Origin: Prauserella endophytica
GTDB taxonomy: Bacteria; Actinomycetota; Actinomycetes; Mycobacteriales; Pseudonocardiaceae
Direction of reading: 5' to 3'
Assembly (NCBI RefSeq): GCF_005146945.1
Contig: NZ_SWMS01000012.1
Coordinates: 186,001-250,000, forward strand
Length of the DNA stretch: 64,000 nt
This document shows, piece after piece, positions 46,333 through 55,476 of the stretch (position 1 is the stretch's first letter; every line of letters starts with the position of its first letter). The notes under the pieces were generated by a model. It made no database searches. It worked only from the letters and a program-made list of their open reading frames with translations, and was not told the DNA's origin. Made by a program: the position numbers and the translations under genes.

Positions 46333-46536
46333 CTAGACCTTTCGGACGTCAGCGGCCTGACTGCGACCGTCGCGGCCCGCCGTGATCTCGAACTCCACCC
46401 GGTCGCCCTCGTCGAGGGTCCGGAAGCCGTCCGCCTGAATGGCGGAGTAGTGTACGAAGACATCAGGCCCCTCAGGGGACTCGATGAACCCGTAGCCCTT
46501 TTCCGCGTTGAACCATTTGACCGTGCCGACAGCCAC
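46333..46536 (-). CDS. Cold-shock protein (CspA family)
   Basis: 67-residue single-stranded nucleic-acid-binding protein with the OB-fold motifs RNP1 ([10 protein letters not shown]) and RNP2 (DVFVHYSAI). It starts [16 protein letters not shown]. The GTG at 46536, after AAGGAGG, is preferred to the longer frame because it gives the standard Csp length. It acts as an RNA chaperone. Confidence 0.95.
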   Translation of the reverse strand: MAVGTVKWFNAEKGYGFIESPEGPDVFVHYSAIQADGFRTLDEGDRVEFEITAGRDGRSQAADVRKV

Positions 46537-46663
46537 GGCGTCCTCCTTGTACCAAACCAAAACGGTGCAGTCCCGCCTGCCCCGTTCCAAGCCTGGATCA
46601 CGCTACCGGATTAACAGCGCTCGGCAATGGTCAATTTGCGGTAACTACGACGACCGGCAGCGG

Positions 46664-47251
46664 TTACTTCCGCGCCTGGACGAGAACGGTTCCCGGACCG
46701 GCGAAGTCCAGTGCTAGACCTTCACCGGTTCGCACCGACTGCTGAGCCGCCGGGTCCACCGCCCGTAACCGCACCTGTATCGCGTCGGGGTAGGCGACGA
46801 GGAACGCCGGACGCACCGTGATCACCTCGCCGGCCTCCAGCGTCAGCGCGTCGACCGGCCCCCTGCACGCAAGCACGAGCTGGCCGGTTCCGCTGAAATG
46901 CTCCAGGAATCCGGTGTCCCCGCCGAAGAGCGCCTGCAGCGCGGGCCACGGCTGGTCGCGCTTGATCGTCGGGGGCCGGGCGAGCACCTTGCCCACCGCC
47001 ACCGACCAGCCGCCACGGCCGCCGAACTCCAGCGGATAGATGTCGCCCGCGTGCTCCGGCGCGAGGTCGAGCCACCCTCCGCCCGCCGGAGCGGTGAAGA
47101 TGGAGGGGCCCTTGCCCCGGCCCGGTCGCGTCTCGGTGATGCCGAAGCTGTTCGCGAGCAACGCATCGGCGTCGGCCTGGACGGCTTCTCCTTGCGACAG
47201 CACGATCCTGGCCACTCCGAAGGCCGGCGTGTGCCGCGTCTGCACCTGCAC
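46664..47251 (-). CDS. AIM24-family protein, second tandem copy
   Basis: 195-residue beta-rich protein of the AIM24/TIGR00266 family. The core is QTRHTPAFGVARIVLSQGEA, GDIYPLEFGGRGGWSVAVGK, FLEHFSGTGQLVLACRGPVD and a terminal GEGLALDFAGPGTVLVQARK. It aligns over its whole length with the upstream copy but lacks about 25 residues, including the Gly-rich loop. The GTG start lies 6 bp after the upstream stop. The yeast member is needed for mitochondrial inner-membrane organisation; bacterial function is unknown. Confidence 0.85.
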   Translation of the reverse strand: MQVQTRHTPAFGVARIVLSQGEAVQADADALLANSFGITETRPGRGKGPSIFTAPAGGGWLDLAPEHAGDIYPLEFGGRGGWSVAVGKVLARPPTIKRDQPWPALQALFGGDTGFLEHFSGTGQLVLACRGPVDALTLEAGEVITVRPAFLVAYPDAIQVRLRAVDPAAQQSVRTGEGLALDFAGPGTVLVQARK

Positions 47252-47257
47252 GACCGG

Positions 47258-47935
47258 CTACCGCGACGGCACCTGCGCGACGACCCACGCCGCGAGCGCC
47301 GAGGGATTGCGCGTCTGGGTGAGGATCTGCCCTGGGCCCGCGAAGTCGAACACGAAGCCCTCACCGCTCTTCAGCGTCTGGACCAGACCAGAGGAGACCT
47401 TCCGCAGCTGTGACTGCACGGTCTCGGCGTAGGCCACGACGTGCCCGGAGTCGATCGTGACCATCTCGCCCTGCTGGAGGTTCACCACGTCCATGGCGCC
47501 GTAGCAGGCGACGAGGAGCTGGCCCTGGCCGGTGGCGTGGGTGAGGAAGCCGCCCTCACCTCCGAAGAGCTTGCCGAAGCCGCCCCATTTGGTCTCGGTC
47601 TGCACGCCGTAGGACGAAGCGAGCCACGACCCCCTGGTCACACACCAGCCGGTGCGCCCGTCCAGGTTGATCACCTGGATGTCCCCGGGCAGGTGCGCCG
47701 CGACGTCGACCCAGCCCCCGTTCTGCGGTGCGGTGTAGGTGGAGATGAACAGCGACTCGCCGGCGAGGAACGCGCGGCCCAGCCCCTTCATGACCCCGCC
47801 CTGAGCCTGCGACTGGACGTGCACCCCGTAGCTCGTGGCGGCCATCGCACCGGACTCCACCTGCGCGGGCTCGCCGGGAGCCAGCACGAGCCTGGCGACG
47901 GCGAACGACGGCTGGTGCCGGAGCTGTACCTGCAT
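47258..47935 (-). CDS. AIM24-family protein, first tandem copy
   Basis: 225-residue AIM24/TIGR00266 protein: QLRHQPSFAVARLVLAPGEP, SQAQGGVMKGLGRAFLAGES, LFISTYTAPQNGGWVDVAAH, LTHATGQGQLLVACYGAMDV, SGEGFVFDFAGPGQILTQTR. The Gly-rich segment MKGLGRAF..GES is typical of the family and missing from the second copy. The ATG at 47935 with GGGGAGGG upstream is the natural start. The pair is divergent from moeA. Confidence 0.9.
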   Translation of the reverse strand: MQVQLRHQPSFAVARLVLAPGEPAQVESGAMAATSYGVHVQSQAQGGVMKGLGRAFLAGESLFISTYTAPQNGGWVDVAAHLPGDIQVINLDGRTGWCVTRGSWLASSYGVQTETKWGGFGKLFGGEGGFLTHATGQGQLLVACYGAMDVVNLQQGEMVTIDSGHVVAYAETVQSQLRKVSSGLVQTLKSGEGFVFDFAGPGQILTQTRNPSALAAWVVAQVPSR

Positions 47936-48007
47936 GGACCCTCCCCTGTTGCGCATTTCGGCGGGGAAAGTCTTGCACGGGCGCCGAGCCGGGGGAGGAT
48001 GGTCCGC

Positions 48008-49213
48008 GTGATCTCCGTCGACGAACACCGCGCCACCGTGACCGAGCTGCTCGGCACGCGGCCCGCCGTGGAACTGCCCCTCGCCGACTGCGCCGGCCTG
48101 GTGCTGGCCGAGGACGTGCGGGCGCAGGTCTCGCTGCCGCCCTTCGACAACTCCGCCATGGACGGTTACGCGGTCCGTTCGGTTGACGTCGCGGGCGCCA
48201 CTGAGGACACGCCGGTCGAGCTGCCGGTCAGCGAGGACATCCCGGCCGGGCGCACCGACGTGCCCGCGCTGCTGCCGGGCACAGTGGACCGGATCATGAC
48301 GGGCGCGCCGATGCCCACGGGCGCCGACAGCGTCGTGATAGTCGAGCGCACCGACGGCGGCACCGGCAAGGTCCGGATCTTCGCGAGCGCGGCGCCCGGC
48401 GCCCACATCCGGCGTACGGGCGAGGACGTCGCCGCGGGCACGGTCGCGCTAACGGCAGGCACCGTGCTGGGCCCCGCTCAGCTGGGGCTCGCCTCCGCGG
48501 TGGGCATGGACCGCCTGGCCGTGCACGCCCCGCCGAAGGTCCTCGTCGTCTCCACCGGCACCGAGCTGGTGCTGCCGCCGGAACCGCTGAGCCACGGCCA
48601 GATCTACGAGTCCAACAGCGTGATGCTCGTGGCCGCGCTCAAGGCGCTCGGAGCCAGGGTGGAGTCGGTGCGCAGCGTCGCCGACGACGTCGAGCGGTTC
48701 CGCGCGGCCATCGAGCCGAGGCTCGCGGACGTCGACCTCGTGGTGACCTCGGGCGGGGTAAGCGCGGGCGCGTACGAGGTGGTCAAGGACGCACTGACGG
48801 GTGCGGGAGTGCAGTTCTCGAAGGTCGCCATGCAGCCGGGCGGGCCGCAGGGCTGCGGGCGCTGGAACGGGGTCCCCGTGGTGACGCTGCCCGGAAACCC
48901 CGTGAGCGTGCTCGTGTCGTTCGAGGCCTTCCTGCGGCCCGCGCTGCTCGCCTCGCTGGGGCACACCGGCGTCGACCGGCAGCACGTGCGGGCCAACCTC
49001 ACCGAGTCGCTGGAGTCGCCCAAGGGCAAGCGGCAGTTCCGCCGCGGCTACTACACCCACAGTGAGGGCCAGGTCACCGGCGTCGTGGGGCCGAGGGGTG
49101 GCCCCGGCTCACACCTGCTGGCCGCGTTCACACAGGCCAACTGCCTCATCGTGCTACCGGAGGACATCACGGGGGTGGCCGAGGGCGACGAGGTGGACGT
49201 CCTCCTGCTCTGA
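48008..49213 (+). CDS. moeA: Molybdopterin molybdotransferase
   Basis: Inserts molybdate into adenylated molybdopterin to complete the cofactor. 401 residues. Motifs: PPFDNSAMDGYAVRSVDVAG at the N terminus, the VIVERTDGGTGKVRIF region, the MogA-like domain VLVVSTGTELVLPPEPLSHG with VTSGGVSAGAYEVVKDAL, and VTLPGNPVSVLVSFEAFLRP near the active site. The GTG at 48008, 9 nt after GGGGGAGG, is preferred; an in-frame ATG at 47999 sits too close to that site. Position between groEL and psd matches M. tuberculosis moeA2. Confidence 0.93.
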   Translation: MISVDEHRATVTELLGTRPAVELPLADCAGLVLAEDVRAQVSLPPFDNSAMDGYAVRSVDVAGATEDTPVELPVSEDIPAGRTDVPALLPGTVDRIMTGAPMPTGADSVVIVERTDGGTGKVRIFASAAPGAHIRRTGEDVAAGTVALTAGTVLGPAQLGLASAVGMDRLAVHAPPKVLVVSTGTELVLPPEPLSHGQIYESNSVMLVAALKALGARVESVRSVADDVERFRAAIEPRLADVDLVVTSGGVSAGAYEVVKDALTGAGVQFSKVAMQPGGPQGCGRWNGVPVVTLPGNPVSVLVSFEAFLRPALLASLGHTGVDRQHVRANLTESLESPKGKRQFRRGYYTHSEGQVTGVVGPRGGPGSHLLAAFTQANCLIVLPEDITGVAEGDEVDVLLL

Positions 49214-49310
49214 GCGGTCGGGAACCACCTCATCACCGCGACGGTTTGTAACGTTTACCGCACGCGGGGTTATCTTGGCTGGCCTCCAGGGCTTAGGATC
49301 GGCCATCCGT

Positions 49311-49353
49311 GGCCGGGTGGCGTACGGCGTCGGGGGGCGCACGCCACCCGGCC
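49311..49353 (+). terminator. Hairpin between moeA and psd
   Basis: GGCCGGGTGGCGT (49311-49323) and ACGCCACCCGGCC (49341-49353) form a perfect 13-bp stem with a 17-nt loop, about 100 bp after moeA. It may terminate moeA transcripts, or be a leader structure of psd. The rest of the 282-bp gap shows no gene. Confidence 0.6.
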
Positions 49354-49495
49354 CGTCCAGTTCTCGATCTTGGCGTAGCGTGGTGCATGGCAGTCCCAAC
49401 GGACGATATGGGAACTTCGACCGAATGAGCCGCTCCGGCCCGCAGCACGCACCCCAGCGGGCGCAGGCCGTCTGAGCAGCGGAAGAGAAGAGTTC

Positions 49496-50227
49496 GTGAG
49501 CACCTCACACGCATCGCCGGACCGCGAGGCGCAGGGCCACACCCTCGGCCACGCCCTGCAGCTCGCCCGCGAGACCCTGCCGCCCATGCACCCGGCGGGC
49601 AGGCCCTTCGTACTCGGTGGCGCCGTCGCCACGCTCGCCCTGCGCAAGGTCTCCAAGCGCCTGGGCCTGCTCGCCGGGCTCGGGACGCTCGCGACGGCCG
49701 CGTTCTTCCGCGAGCCGCGCCGGGTGCCCCCCGCTCGCGACGGCCTCGTGCTCGCGGCCGCCGACGGCCTCGTCTCCCTCATCGAGGAGGCCGTGCCGCC
49801 CGCCGAGCTTGGCCTGCCCGACGAGCCGAGGACGCGCGTGAGCGTGTTCCTCTCCGTCTTCGACGTGCACGTCCAGCGCGCGCCCGCGACCGGCAAGATC
49901 GAGCGGGTCGCCTACCGGCCCGGCAAGTTCCTTTCCGCCGACCTCGACAAGGCCAGCGACGAGAACGAGCGCAACTCGGTGCTGCTGCGCACCGACGACG
50001 GCCACGAACTCGTCGCGGTCCAGATCGCCGGCCTGGTGGCCAGGCGCATCGTCTGCCAGGTCGGCGAGGGCGACCAGGTCGCCGCCGGCTCGACGTACGG
50101 CCTCATCCGGTTCGGCTCACGGGTGGACATCTACCTGCCGCCGGGCAGCCGCGTCCTGGTCGGCAAGGGCCAGCGCACCATCGGCGGCGAGACGCCGATC
50201 GCCGAGCTGCCGTCCGGGAGGAGCTGA
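49496..50227 (+). CDS. psd: Phosphatidylserine decarboxylase
   Basis: Converts phosphatidylserine to phosphatidylethanolamine. 243 residues, the short actinobacterial type. VFLSVFDVHVQRAPATGKIE is the conserved core. The self-cleavage and pyruvoyl-forming site is the Gly-Ser in LIRFGSRVDIYLP near the C terminus (residues 205-217), with conserved His in FDVHVQRAP. The proenzyme cleaves there to make a small alpha chain. The GTG at 49496 follows GGAAGAGAAG. It is paired with pssA 3 bp downstream, so synthesis and decarboxylation are coupled. Confidence 0.93.
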   Translation: MSTSHASPDREAQGHTLGHALQLARETLPPMHPAGRPFVLGGAVATLALRKVSKRLGLLAGLGTLATAAFFREPRRVPPARDGLVLAAADGLVSLIEEAVPPAELGLPDEPRTRVSVFLSVFDVHVQRAPATGKIERVAYRPGKFLSADLDKASDENERNSVLLRTDDGHELVAVQIAGLVARRIVCQVGEGDQVAAGSTYGLIRFGSRVDIYLPPGSRVLVGKGQRTIGGETPIAELPSGRS

Positions 50228-50230
50228 GCC

Positions 50231-51196
50231 ATGGCCACGCCCGGCGTGCGGCTGCTACCCAACGCGATCACCGTTCTCGCGCTCTGCGCGGGGCTGTCGT
50301 CCGTGCAGTTCGCGCTGGTCGGCAACTACGTGCTGGCGATCGGGGCCATCGGGGTCGCCGCTGTGCTCGACAGCCTCGACGGCCGGATCGCCCGGCTGCT
50401 CGACGCGACCTCCAAGATGGGCGCCGAGCTCGACTCGCTCTCCGACGCGATCTCGTTCGGCGTCGCGCCCGCGCTCGTGCTCTACGTCTGGCTACCGGAG
50501 TCGAGCCGGTTCGGCTGGGTCGCCGCGCTGATCTTCGCGGTGTGCATGGTGTTGCGGCTCGCGCGGTTCAACACCTTGCTCGACGACACCGAGCAGCCGC
50601 CGTACGCGAGCGAGTTCTTCGTCGGCGTACCGGCCCCGGCGGGCGGGCTGCTCGCCCTGATGCCGGTGATCCTGACCCTGGAGTTCGGCGAGAGCTGGTG
50701 GTCATCGGAGGGCGTGGTCTGGCTGTGGACCGTCGCCGTCGCCGGACTGCTGATCAGCCGCATCCCGACGCTGTCGCTCAAGAAGCTGCGTGCCCCGGCC
50801 AAGGCGGTGGCGCCGCTGCTCGTCGGCGTCGGCCTGCTCGCCGCCGCGATCATCCAGTACCCACTGATCGCACTGGCCAGCGCGCTGCTGCTCTACCTGT
50901 CTCACATTCCCTACTCGGTGCGCCGCTACCACTGGCTGGCCAACCACCCCGAGGCGTGGGACGTCCCGCCGCGCGAGCGTCGCGCCATCCGCAGGGCCCG
51001 CAGCCAGCGGCGGCTCGGCGTGCGCAGGCCGCGGTTCCGCCGGGTCGCCGGTGCGGCGAGGCGGGCGGTCATGCGCCCGCGTACGCCCACGACGCCGCCA
51101 CCCCACGTGCCGAGGGTCTACGCGCCCGACGCCGCGGGCCGGGCTCCCCGGCGGCGCAACTGGCGGCGGATCGGCCTGCGCCAGCGCGGCGACTGA
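50231..51196 (+). CDS. pssA: CDP-diacylglycerol-serine O-phosphatidyltransferase
   Basis: Membrane CDP-alcohol phosphotransferase that makes phosphatidylserine from CDP-diacylglycerol and serine. 321 residues. The family signature D-x2-DG-x2-AR-x8-G-x3-D-x3-D is complete in VLDSLDGRIARLLDATS followed by KMGAELDSLSD. About seven hydrophobic helices follow. The C-terminal 90 residues are a strongly basic Arg/Pro-rich tail, longer than in many relatives. Psd, made from the preceding gene, uses its product. Confidence 0.94.
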   Translation: MATPGVRLLPNAITVLALCAGLSSVQFALVGNYVLAIGAIGVAAVLDSLDGRIARLLDATSKMGAELDSLSDAISFGVAPALVLYVWLPESSRFGWVAALIFAVCMVLRLARFNTLLDDTEQPPYASEFFVGVPAPAGGLLALMPVILTLEFGESWWSSEGVVWLWTVAVAGLLISRIPTLSLKKLRAPAKAVAPLLVGVGLLAAAIIQYPLIALASALLLYLSHIPYSVRRYHWLANHPEAWDVPPRERRAIRRARSQRRLGVRRPRFRRVAGAARRAVMRPRTPTTPPPHVPRVYAPDAAGRAPRRRNWRRIGLRQRGD

Positions 51197-51220
51197 CCGT
51201 TCCGCCCTAAGGTTGAGGAC

Positions 51221-53458
51221 GTGACGTCGCCCCAGATCGCATTGACCATCCGGCACACCCCGTCCGCGCTCGACTCGCGCCGAGGGGTCGTCCGCCTCCA
51301 CCCCGAAGTGCTCGACGCACTGGGCCTGCACGCGTGGGACGCCGTCCGGCTCACCGGGGCGAGGGTCAGCGCCGCACTCGCTGCGCCGGCCACGGGCGAG
51401 ACCGCACCGGGCGTGGTGCTCGTCGACGACGTCACGATGGCCAACCTCGGCGTCACCGAGGGCGCCGAGGTCGTGGTGGCGCCATGTGACGTCACGGTCG
51501 CCCGCACGGTCACGGTCTCCGGCTCACGCATGGCGAGCATGTCGCTCAACCCCGGCACGCTGCGGCTCGCGCTGATCGGCAAGGTGCTGACGGTCGGCGA
51601 CGCGGTGTCGTTGCTGCCGCAGGACCTCGCCCCGGCGCCCGGCGCCGACATCTCCGCGGTGCGGGGGCAGCTCTCCCGCGCCATCGGGGCCTCCTGGACC
51701 AGCGAGCTGCTGACCGTGACGGCCACCGAGCCGTCCGGGCCCGTCGCCGTCGGGCAGTCCACAGTGGTCAGCTGGCGGGGAGCGCCCGCGGCCCCCGCTG
51801 CCTCGTCGGAGGCGCCCTCCGCCGTCACGCCCGCCCCGGTAGCCGCCGAGATCGTCGCCGAGGAGGCCGAGGAGACCGAGGAGGCGCCCCCGCCGATCGC
51901 GGACCTCGCGGGGCAGGGCGCCGTTGCGCGCAGGCTCGGCGAGTGGATCGACCTGGCGTTCCATCGGCCGGACCTGCTCGCCAAGCTCGGCACGTCCGGC
52001 AAGCTCGGTGTGCTGCTGTCCGGCCCCGAAGGCGTCGGCAAGGCCACGCTGGTGCGCTCGGTCGCGCACGCGGAGCGGGTCCGGGTCGTGTGCCTTGCCG
52101 CGCCCACGGTGGCAGTGCTGGAGCCGGACGCGGCGCTGAACCGCGTGGCGCAGGCCGTCGAGGCCACGGTGTCCGGTGACGGCGCCGGGGTGCTGCTGAT
52201 CACCGACATCGACGCCCTGCTGCCCGCACACCAGCCGCCGCCCGTCGCGACAGTGATCCTCGACCGCCTGCGCGCGGCGCTCGGCCGGGAGGGGTTCGCA
52301 CTCGTCGCCACCACCGCGCGTTCCGAGTCCGTCGACCCTCGGCTGCGCGGCGTCGACCTGCTCGACCGGGAGCTGATGCTCGGCCTGCCGGACGCGCGGG
52401 TGCGCACAGAGCTGCTGCGGATCCTGCTGCGGGACACGCCCGTGGAGTCCGGCGTCGACTTCGGCGTGATCGCCGAGCGCACGCCCGGGTTCGTGGCCGC
52501 CGACCTCGTCGCGCTGCGCCGGGACGCCGCATTGCGGGCGGCACTGCGGCATCGCGACGACGACGCAGAGCCGCGCATCGCCGAGCAGGACCTGCTGGAC
52601 GCGCTGGAGTCCGTGCGTCCGATCTCGATGTCGACTTCGGACACGCTGGCGACGGGCGGGCTCACCCTCGACGACGTGGGCGACATGACCGAGGTGAAGC
52701 AGTCGCTGACCGAGGCGGTGCTGTGGCCGCTTCGGTACCCGGACTCGTTCTCCCGCCTCGGGGTCGCCCCGCCGCGCGGCGTGCTGCTCTACGGGCCGCC
52801 CGGCAACGGCAAGACGTTCCTCGTACGGGCGCTCGCGGGCACCGGCGCGCTGAACGTGTTCGCGGTCAAGGGTGCCGAGCTGATGGACAAGTGGGTCGGC
52901 GAGTCCGAGCGGGCCGTGCGGGAACTGTTCCGGCGCGCCGCCGAGGCGGGGCCGTCGCTGATCTTCCTCGACGAGGTCGACGCGTTCGCGCCCCGGCGGG
53001 GGCAGTCGAGTGACTCCGGCGTGTCCGACCGGGTCGTCGCCGCGCTGCTGACCGAGCTCGACGGCGTGGAGCCACTGCGCGACGTCGTGGTGCTGGGGGC
53101 GACCAACCGGCCGGAGCTGGTGGACACCGCTCTGCTGCGGCCCGGACGGCTGGAGCGGCTCATCTACGTACCGCCGCCGGACGCCGAGGCGCGCGCGGCG
53201 ATCCTGCGGTCGAGCGCGCGGAACACCCCGCTGGCGTCCGATGTGGATATCGACGAGCTGGCGGCGAGCCTGGACGGCTATTCCGCCGCCGACTGCGCCG
53301 CCCTGATCAGGGAGGCCGCGCTCACCGCCATGCGCGAGTCCATGGAGGCCGCCGAGGTCACGGCCACCCACCTGGCGAAGGCCCGCGACGCCGTACGCCC
53401 GTCCCTGGACCCGGCCCAGCTGGCCGCGCTGGAGGCCTACGCGAACCGCAACCGCTGA
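51221..53458 (+). CDS. p97/VCP-like double AAA ATPase
   Basis: 745-residue AAA+ ATPase with a Cdc48/p97-like N domain (LHPEVLDALGLHAWDAVRLT; VVVAPCDVTVARTV) and two ATPase modules. D1 has a recognisable but weak Walker A (LLSGPEGVGKATLVRS), and its Walker B region LLITDIDALLPA lacks the catalytic Glu. D2 is canonical: YGPPGNGKTFLVRALAG, SLIFLDEVDAFAPRRG, and the arginine-finger SRH region VVLGATNRPELVDTALLRPG. It probably remodels protein complexes with D2 as motor. The GTG at 51221 has TAAGGT 7 nt upstream. It corresponds to Rv0435c beside pssA in M. tuberculosis. Confidence 0.9.
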   Translation: MTSPQIALTIRHTPSALDSRRGVVRLHPEVLDALGLHAWDAVRLTGARVSAALAAPATGETAPGVVLVDDVTMANLGVTEGAEVVVAPCDVTVARTVTVSGSRMASMSLNPGTLRLALIGKVLTVGDAVSLLPQDLAPAPGADISAVRGQLSRAIGASWTSELLTVTATEPSGPVAVGQSTVVSWRGAPAAPAASSEAPSAVTPAPVAAEIVAEEAEETEEAPPPIADLAGQGAVARRLGEWIDLAFHRPDLLAKLGTSGKLGVLLSGPEGVGKATLVRSVAHAERVRVVCLAAPTVAVLEPDAALNRVAQAVEATVSGDGAGVLLITDIDALLPAHQPPPVATVILDRLRAALGREGFALVATTARSESVDPRLRGVDLLDRELMLGLPDARVRTELLRILLRDTPVESGVDFGVIAERTPGFVAADLVALRRDAALRAALRHRDDDAEPRIAEQDLLDALESVRPISMSTSDTLATGGLTLDDVGDMTEVKQSLTEAVLWPLRYPDSFSRLGVAPPRGVLLYGPPGNGKTFLVRALAGTGALNVFAVKGAELMDKWVGESERAVRELFRRAAEAGPSLIFLDEVDAFAPRRGQSSDSGVSDRVVAALLTELDGVEPLRDVVVLGATNRPELVDTALLRPGRLERLIYVPPPDAEARAAILRSSARNTPLASDVDIDELAASLDGYSAADCAALIREAALTAMRESMEAAEVTATHLAKARDAVRPSLDPAQLAALEAYANRNR

Positions 53459-53465
53459 CCCCGCG

Positions 53466-53694
53466 CGCGAGTCCCCCGCCCAAGCCCGCGAGTCCCCCGC
53501 TCAGGCCCGCGAGTCCCCCGCTCAGGCCCGCGAGTCCCCCGCTCGGGTCCCCGAGTTGCCCGCTCGGGCCCGCGAGTTGCCCGCTCGGGTCGGTCTGTTC
53601 CGTCCGCGTTCTACCGGAGCGGGGAACTCGCAGTCCGGAACGCAGAACTCGCAGTCCGGAGCGGGGGACTCGCGGGCGGGAGCGGGGGACTCGC
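53466..53694. repeat. Inverted pair of 21-bp tandem arrays with GCGAGT/ACTCGC core
   Basis: Six direct 21-bp units start at 53466; their GCGAGT cores lie at 53467, 53488, 53509, 53530, 53551 (degenerate) and 53572. After a 34-bp centre come four units in opposite orientation, ACTCGC at 53626, 53647, 53668 and 53689, again exactly 21 bp apart. The arrays fill the whole gap between the stops of two convergent genes and could fold into a long hairpin. The same core and period occur at 14365-14549. Confidence 0.88.
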
Positions 53695-53696
53695 GG

Positions 53697-54371
53697 TTAC
53701 TTGCCCTTGCTGGCGCCCTGGTAGTCCATGGTCACGATCACGATCACGCCGGCGCTGGAGTCCTTGATGCCGTCGAAGCGGGGTTCCACGCGGAGCCCGA
53801 ACGCCGCGGCCAGCGCACGCGCCGCCTCCTCCTCGCCGGTGCCGGGGCGGTAGTAGGCGGTGCTGGTGGGGATGATGCCCGAGGGGTAGTTCGCCACCTG
53901 CACGACGTTCCAGCCCTGCGAGCGGAAGTCGTCGGCCGCCTGGGAGGCCAGGCCCTTGATGTTGCTGTTGTTGTAGACGCGCACACCGACCGACTGCTGC
54001 GCGGCGATCTGCTGGTCGTCGCCGCTCTGACCGTTGCCGGTGCCGTCACCGTCACCGTCGGCGCCGTCGCCGTTGCCGCCGGGCGCGGGCGTGTCACCGC
54101 CGGGACGCGAGGTCGCCGACCCCGGTGCGGAGGGCTGACCGGTCGTGGTCGAGGGCGACGCCTGGCCCGACGTCGGCTCCGGCCCCGAGGTGCCGTTGCC
54201 ATCCGTGGGCGACGGCTGTGCCTGCGAGGTGGTGGGCTCCGCGGTCTCGTCGGGCTCGCCGTTGCCGGTCAGCAGCGTGATGCCACCGACGAGGGCCGCG
54301 ACCAGTGCGACCGCGAGCAGCCCGAGGCCTGCCGCGCGCATCGGCCTGGACAGCCCGTCGAAGATGCTCAT
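53697..54371 (-). CDS. LytR_C-domain membrane protein
   Basis: 224-residue protein: a short cytosolic start, one membrane helix ([20 protein letters not shown]), a long Pro/Ser/Thr/Gly-rich spacer (residues 40-125) and a C-terminal LytR_C domain ([57 protein letters not shown]). LytR_C domains are found in cell-wall-associated proteins including LCP ligases, but this one lacks the catalytic LCP domain. It matches the position of M. tuberculosis Rv0431. It overlaps the preceding DUF3263 gene by 4 bp (ATGA). Confidence 0.88.
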   Translation of the reverse strand: MSIFDGLSRPMRAAGLGLLAVALVAALVGGITLLTGNGEPDETAEPTTSQAQPSPTDGNGTSGPEPTSGQASPSTTTGQPSAPGSATSRPGGDTPAPGGNGDGADGDGDGTGNGQSGDDQQIAAQQSVGVRVYNNSNIKGLASQAADDFRSQGWNVVQVANYPSGIIPTSTAYYRPGTGEEEAARALAAAFGLRVEPRFDGIKDSSAGVIVIVTMDYQGASKGK

Positions 54372-54691
54372 GGCAGTTCAATCCCCAACCGCCGTGCCGC
54401 GCGGGTGCGCTGCCGTGCGGCGCGCATCTTCCGCAGTCGCTTGACCAGCATCGGGTCCGCGCGCATGGCTTCCTGCTTGTCGATGAGCCGGTTCAGAATC
54501 TGGTAGTAGCGGGTCGGCGACATGCCGAACAGCTCGCGGATCGCCTGTTCCTTCGCCCCGGCGTACTTCCACCACTGACGTTCGAACGCGAGCACTTCCT
54601 GCTCGCGTTGCGACAGTCCCTCTGCGGGTTCACCGGCTGGGGCGGGCGGGGACGGCTGGCCGTTCTTGGCCATCGACTCCGCGGCGTCCAT
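54368..54691 (-). CDS. DUF3263 protein
   Basis: 107-residue protein with the DUF3263 core [40 protein letters not shown] and [20 protein letters not shown], which looks like a sigma-70 region-4-like helix-turn-helix ([16 protein letters not shown]), so DNA or RNA polymerase binding is possible. The start is ATG at 54691 (GAGGAG upstream). It is coupled to the LytR_C gene and corresponds to Rv0430 in M. tuberculosis. Divergent from def. Confidence 0.9.
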   Translation of the reverse strand: MDAAESMAKNGQPSPPAPAGEPAEGLSQREQEVLAFERQWWKYAGAKEQAIRELFGMSPTRYYQILNRLIDKQEAMRADPMLVKRLRKMRAARQRTRAARRLGIELP

Positions 54692-54820
54692 CTGGCTCCT
54701 CGCAATCTCGGCGAAATCACACGGCTGTCGTTCCGCGACGCCATTAGATCACGGGCTCCCCGCTCGCGCCCGTACCATGCCCGGCGCGTCCTGGCCCACG
54801 ATCGCCTAGCATTACGGCCC

Positions 54821-55390
54821 GTGACCATCCACGCCATCCGCATCGCCGGCGATCCCGTCCTGCACACGCCCACCCGCGAGGTCGAGAAGTTCGACGCCGA
54901 GCTGGCCACCCTCGCCGAGGACATGTTCGAGACGATGTACGCGGCGGAAGGCGTGGGGCTCGCCGCCAACCAGATCGGCATCGACCTGCGGATCTTCGTG
55001 TACGACTGCCCCGACGACGAGGGCGTCCGGCACAAGGGCCTCGTGGTCAACCCAAAGCTCGAGACCTCCGAGATCCCCGAGACCATGCCCGACCCGGACG
55101 ACGACTGGGAGGGCTGTCTCTCCGCGCCCGGCGAGTCGTACCCGACGGGACGGGCGAAGTGGGCCAAGGTCACCGGCTTCGACCTGGAGGGCAACCCGAT
55201 CGAGGTCGAGGGCACGGGCTACTTCGCGCGCTGCCTGCAGCACGAGACCGACCACCTCGACGGCTACATCTACCTCGACCGGCTGGTCGGCCGCCACGCG
55301 CGTGCGGCGAAGAAGATGCTCAAGGCGAACAAGTGGGGTGTTCCGGGCAACAGCTGGCTGCCCGAGCCCAGGCCGGTCCCCGAGGACTGA
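54821..55390 (+). CDS. def: Peptide deformylase
   Basis: Removes the N-formyl group from new proteins. 189 residues. All three metal/active-site motifs are present: [10 protein letters not shown] (GxGLAAxQ), EGCLSAPGE (EGCLS, Cys ligand) and QHETDHLDG (HExxH equivalent HETDH). The GTG at 54821 lies 8 nt after TAGCAT and lacks a Shine-Dalgarno site, suggesting a leaderless message. The longer in-frame ORF overlaps the divergent DUF3263 gene and is rejected. Confidence 0.96.
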   Translation: MTIHAIRIAGDPVLHTPTREVEKFDAELATLAEDMFETMYAAEGVGLAANQIGIDLRIFVYDCPDDEGVRHKGLVVNPKLETSEIPETMPDPDDDWEGCLSAPGESYPTGRAKWAKVTGFDLEGNPIEVEGTGYFARCLQHETDHLDGYIYLDRLVGRHARAAKKMLKANKWGVPGNSWLPEPRPVPED

Positions 55391-55476
55391 CACCCCGGCT
55401 TCGCCCAGGGCGAACGCGGGGCACGCCGCCGCGAACCGAGCGCACAATCGAGTGTGTAACGGTGTAATCGAGGGCG

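Noticed and set aside
53459-53696. CRISPR array
   Set aside because: Repeats are contiguous 21-bp units without spacers, half inverted, and no cas genes are near.
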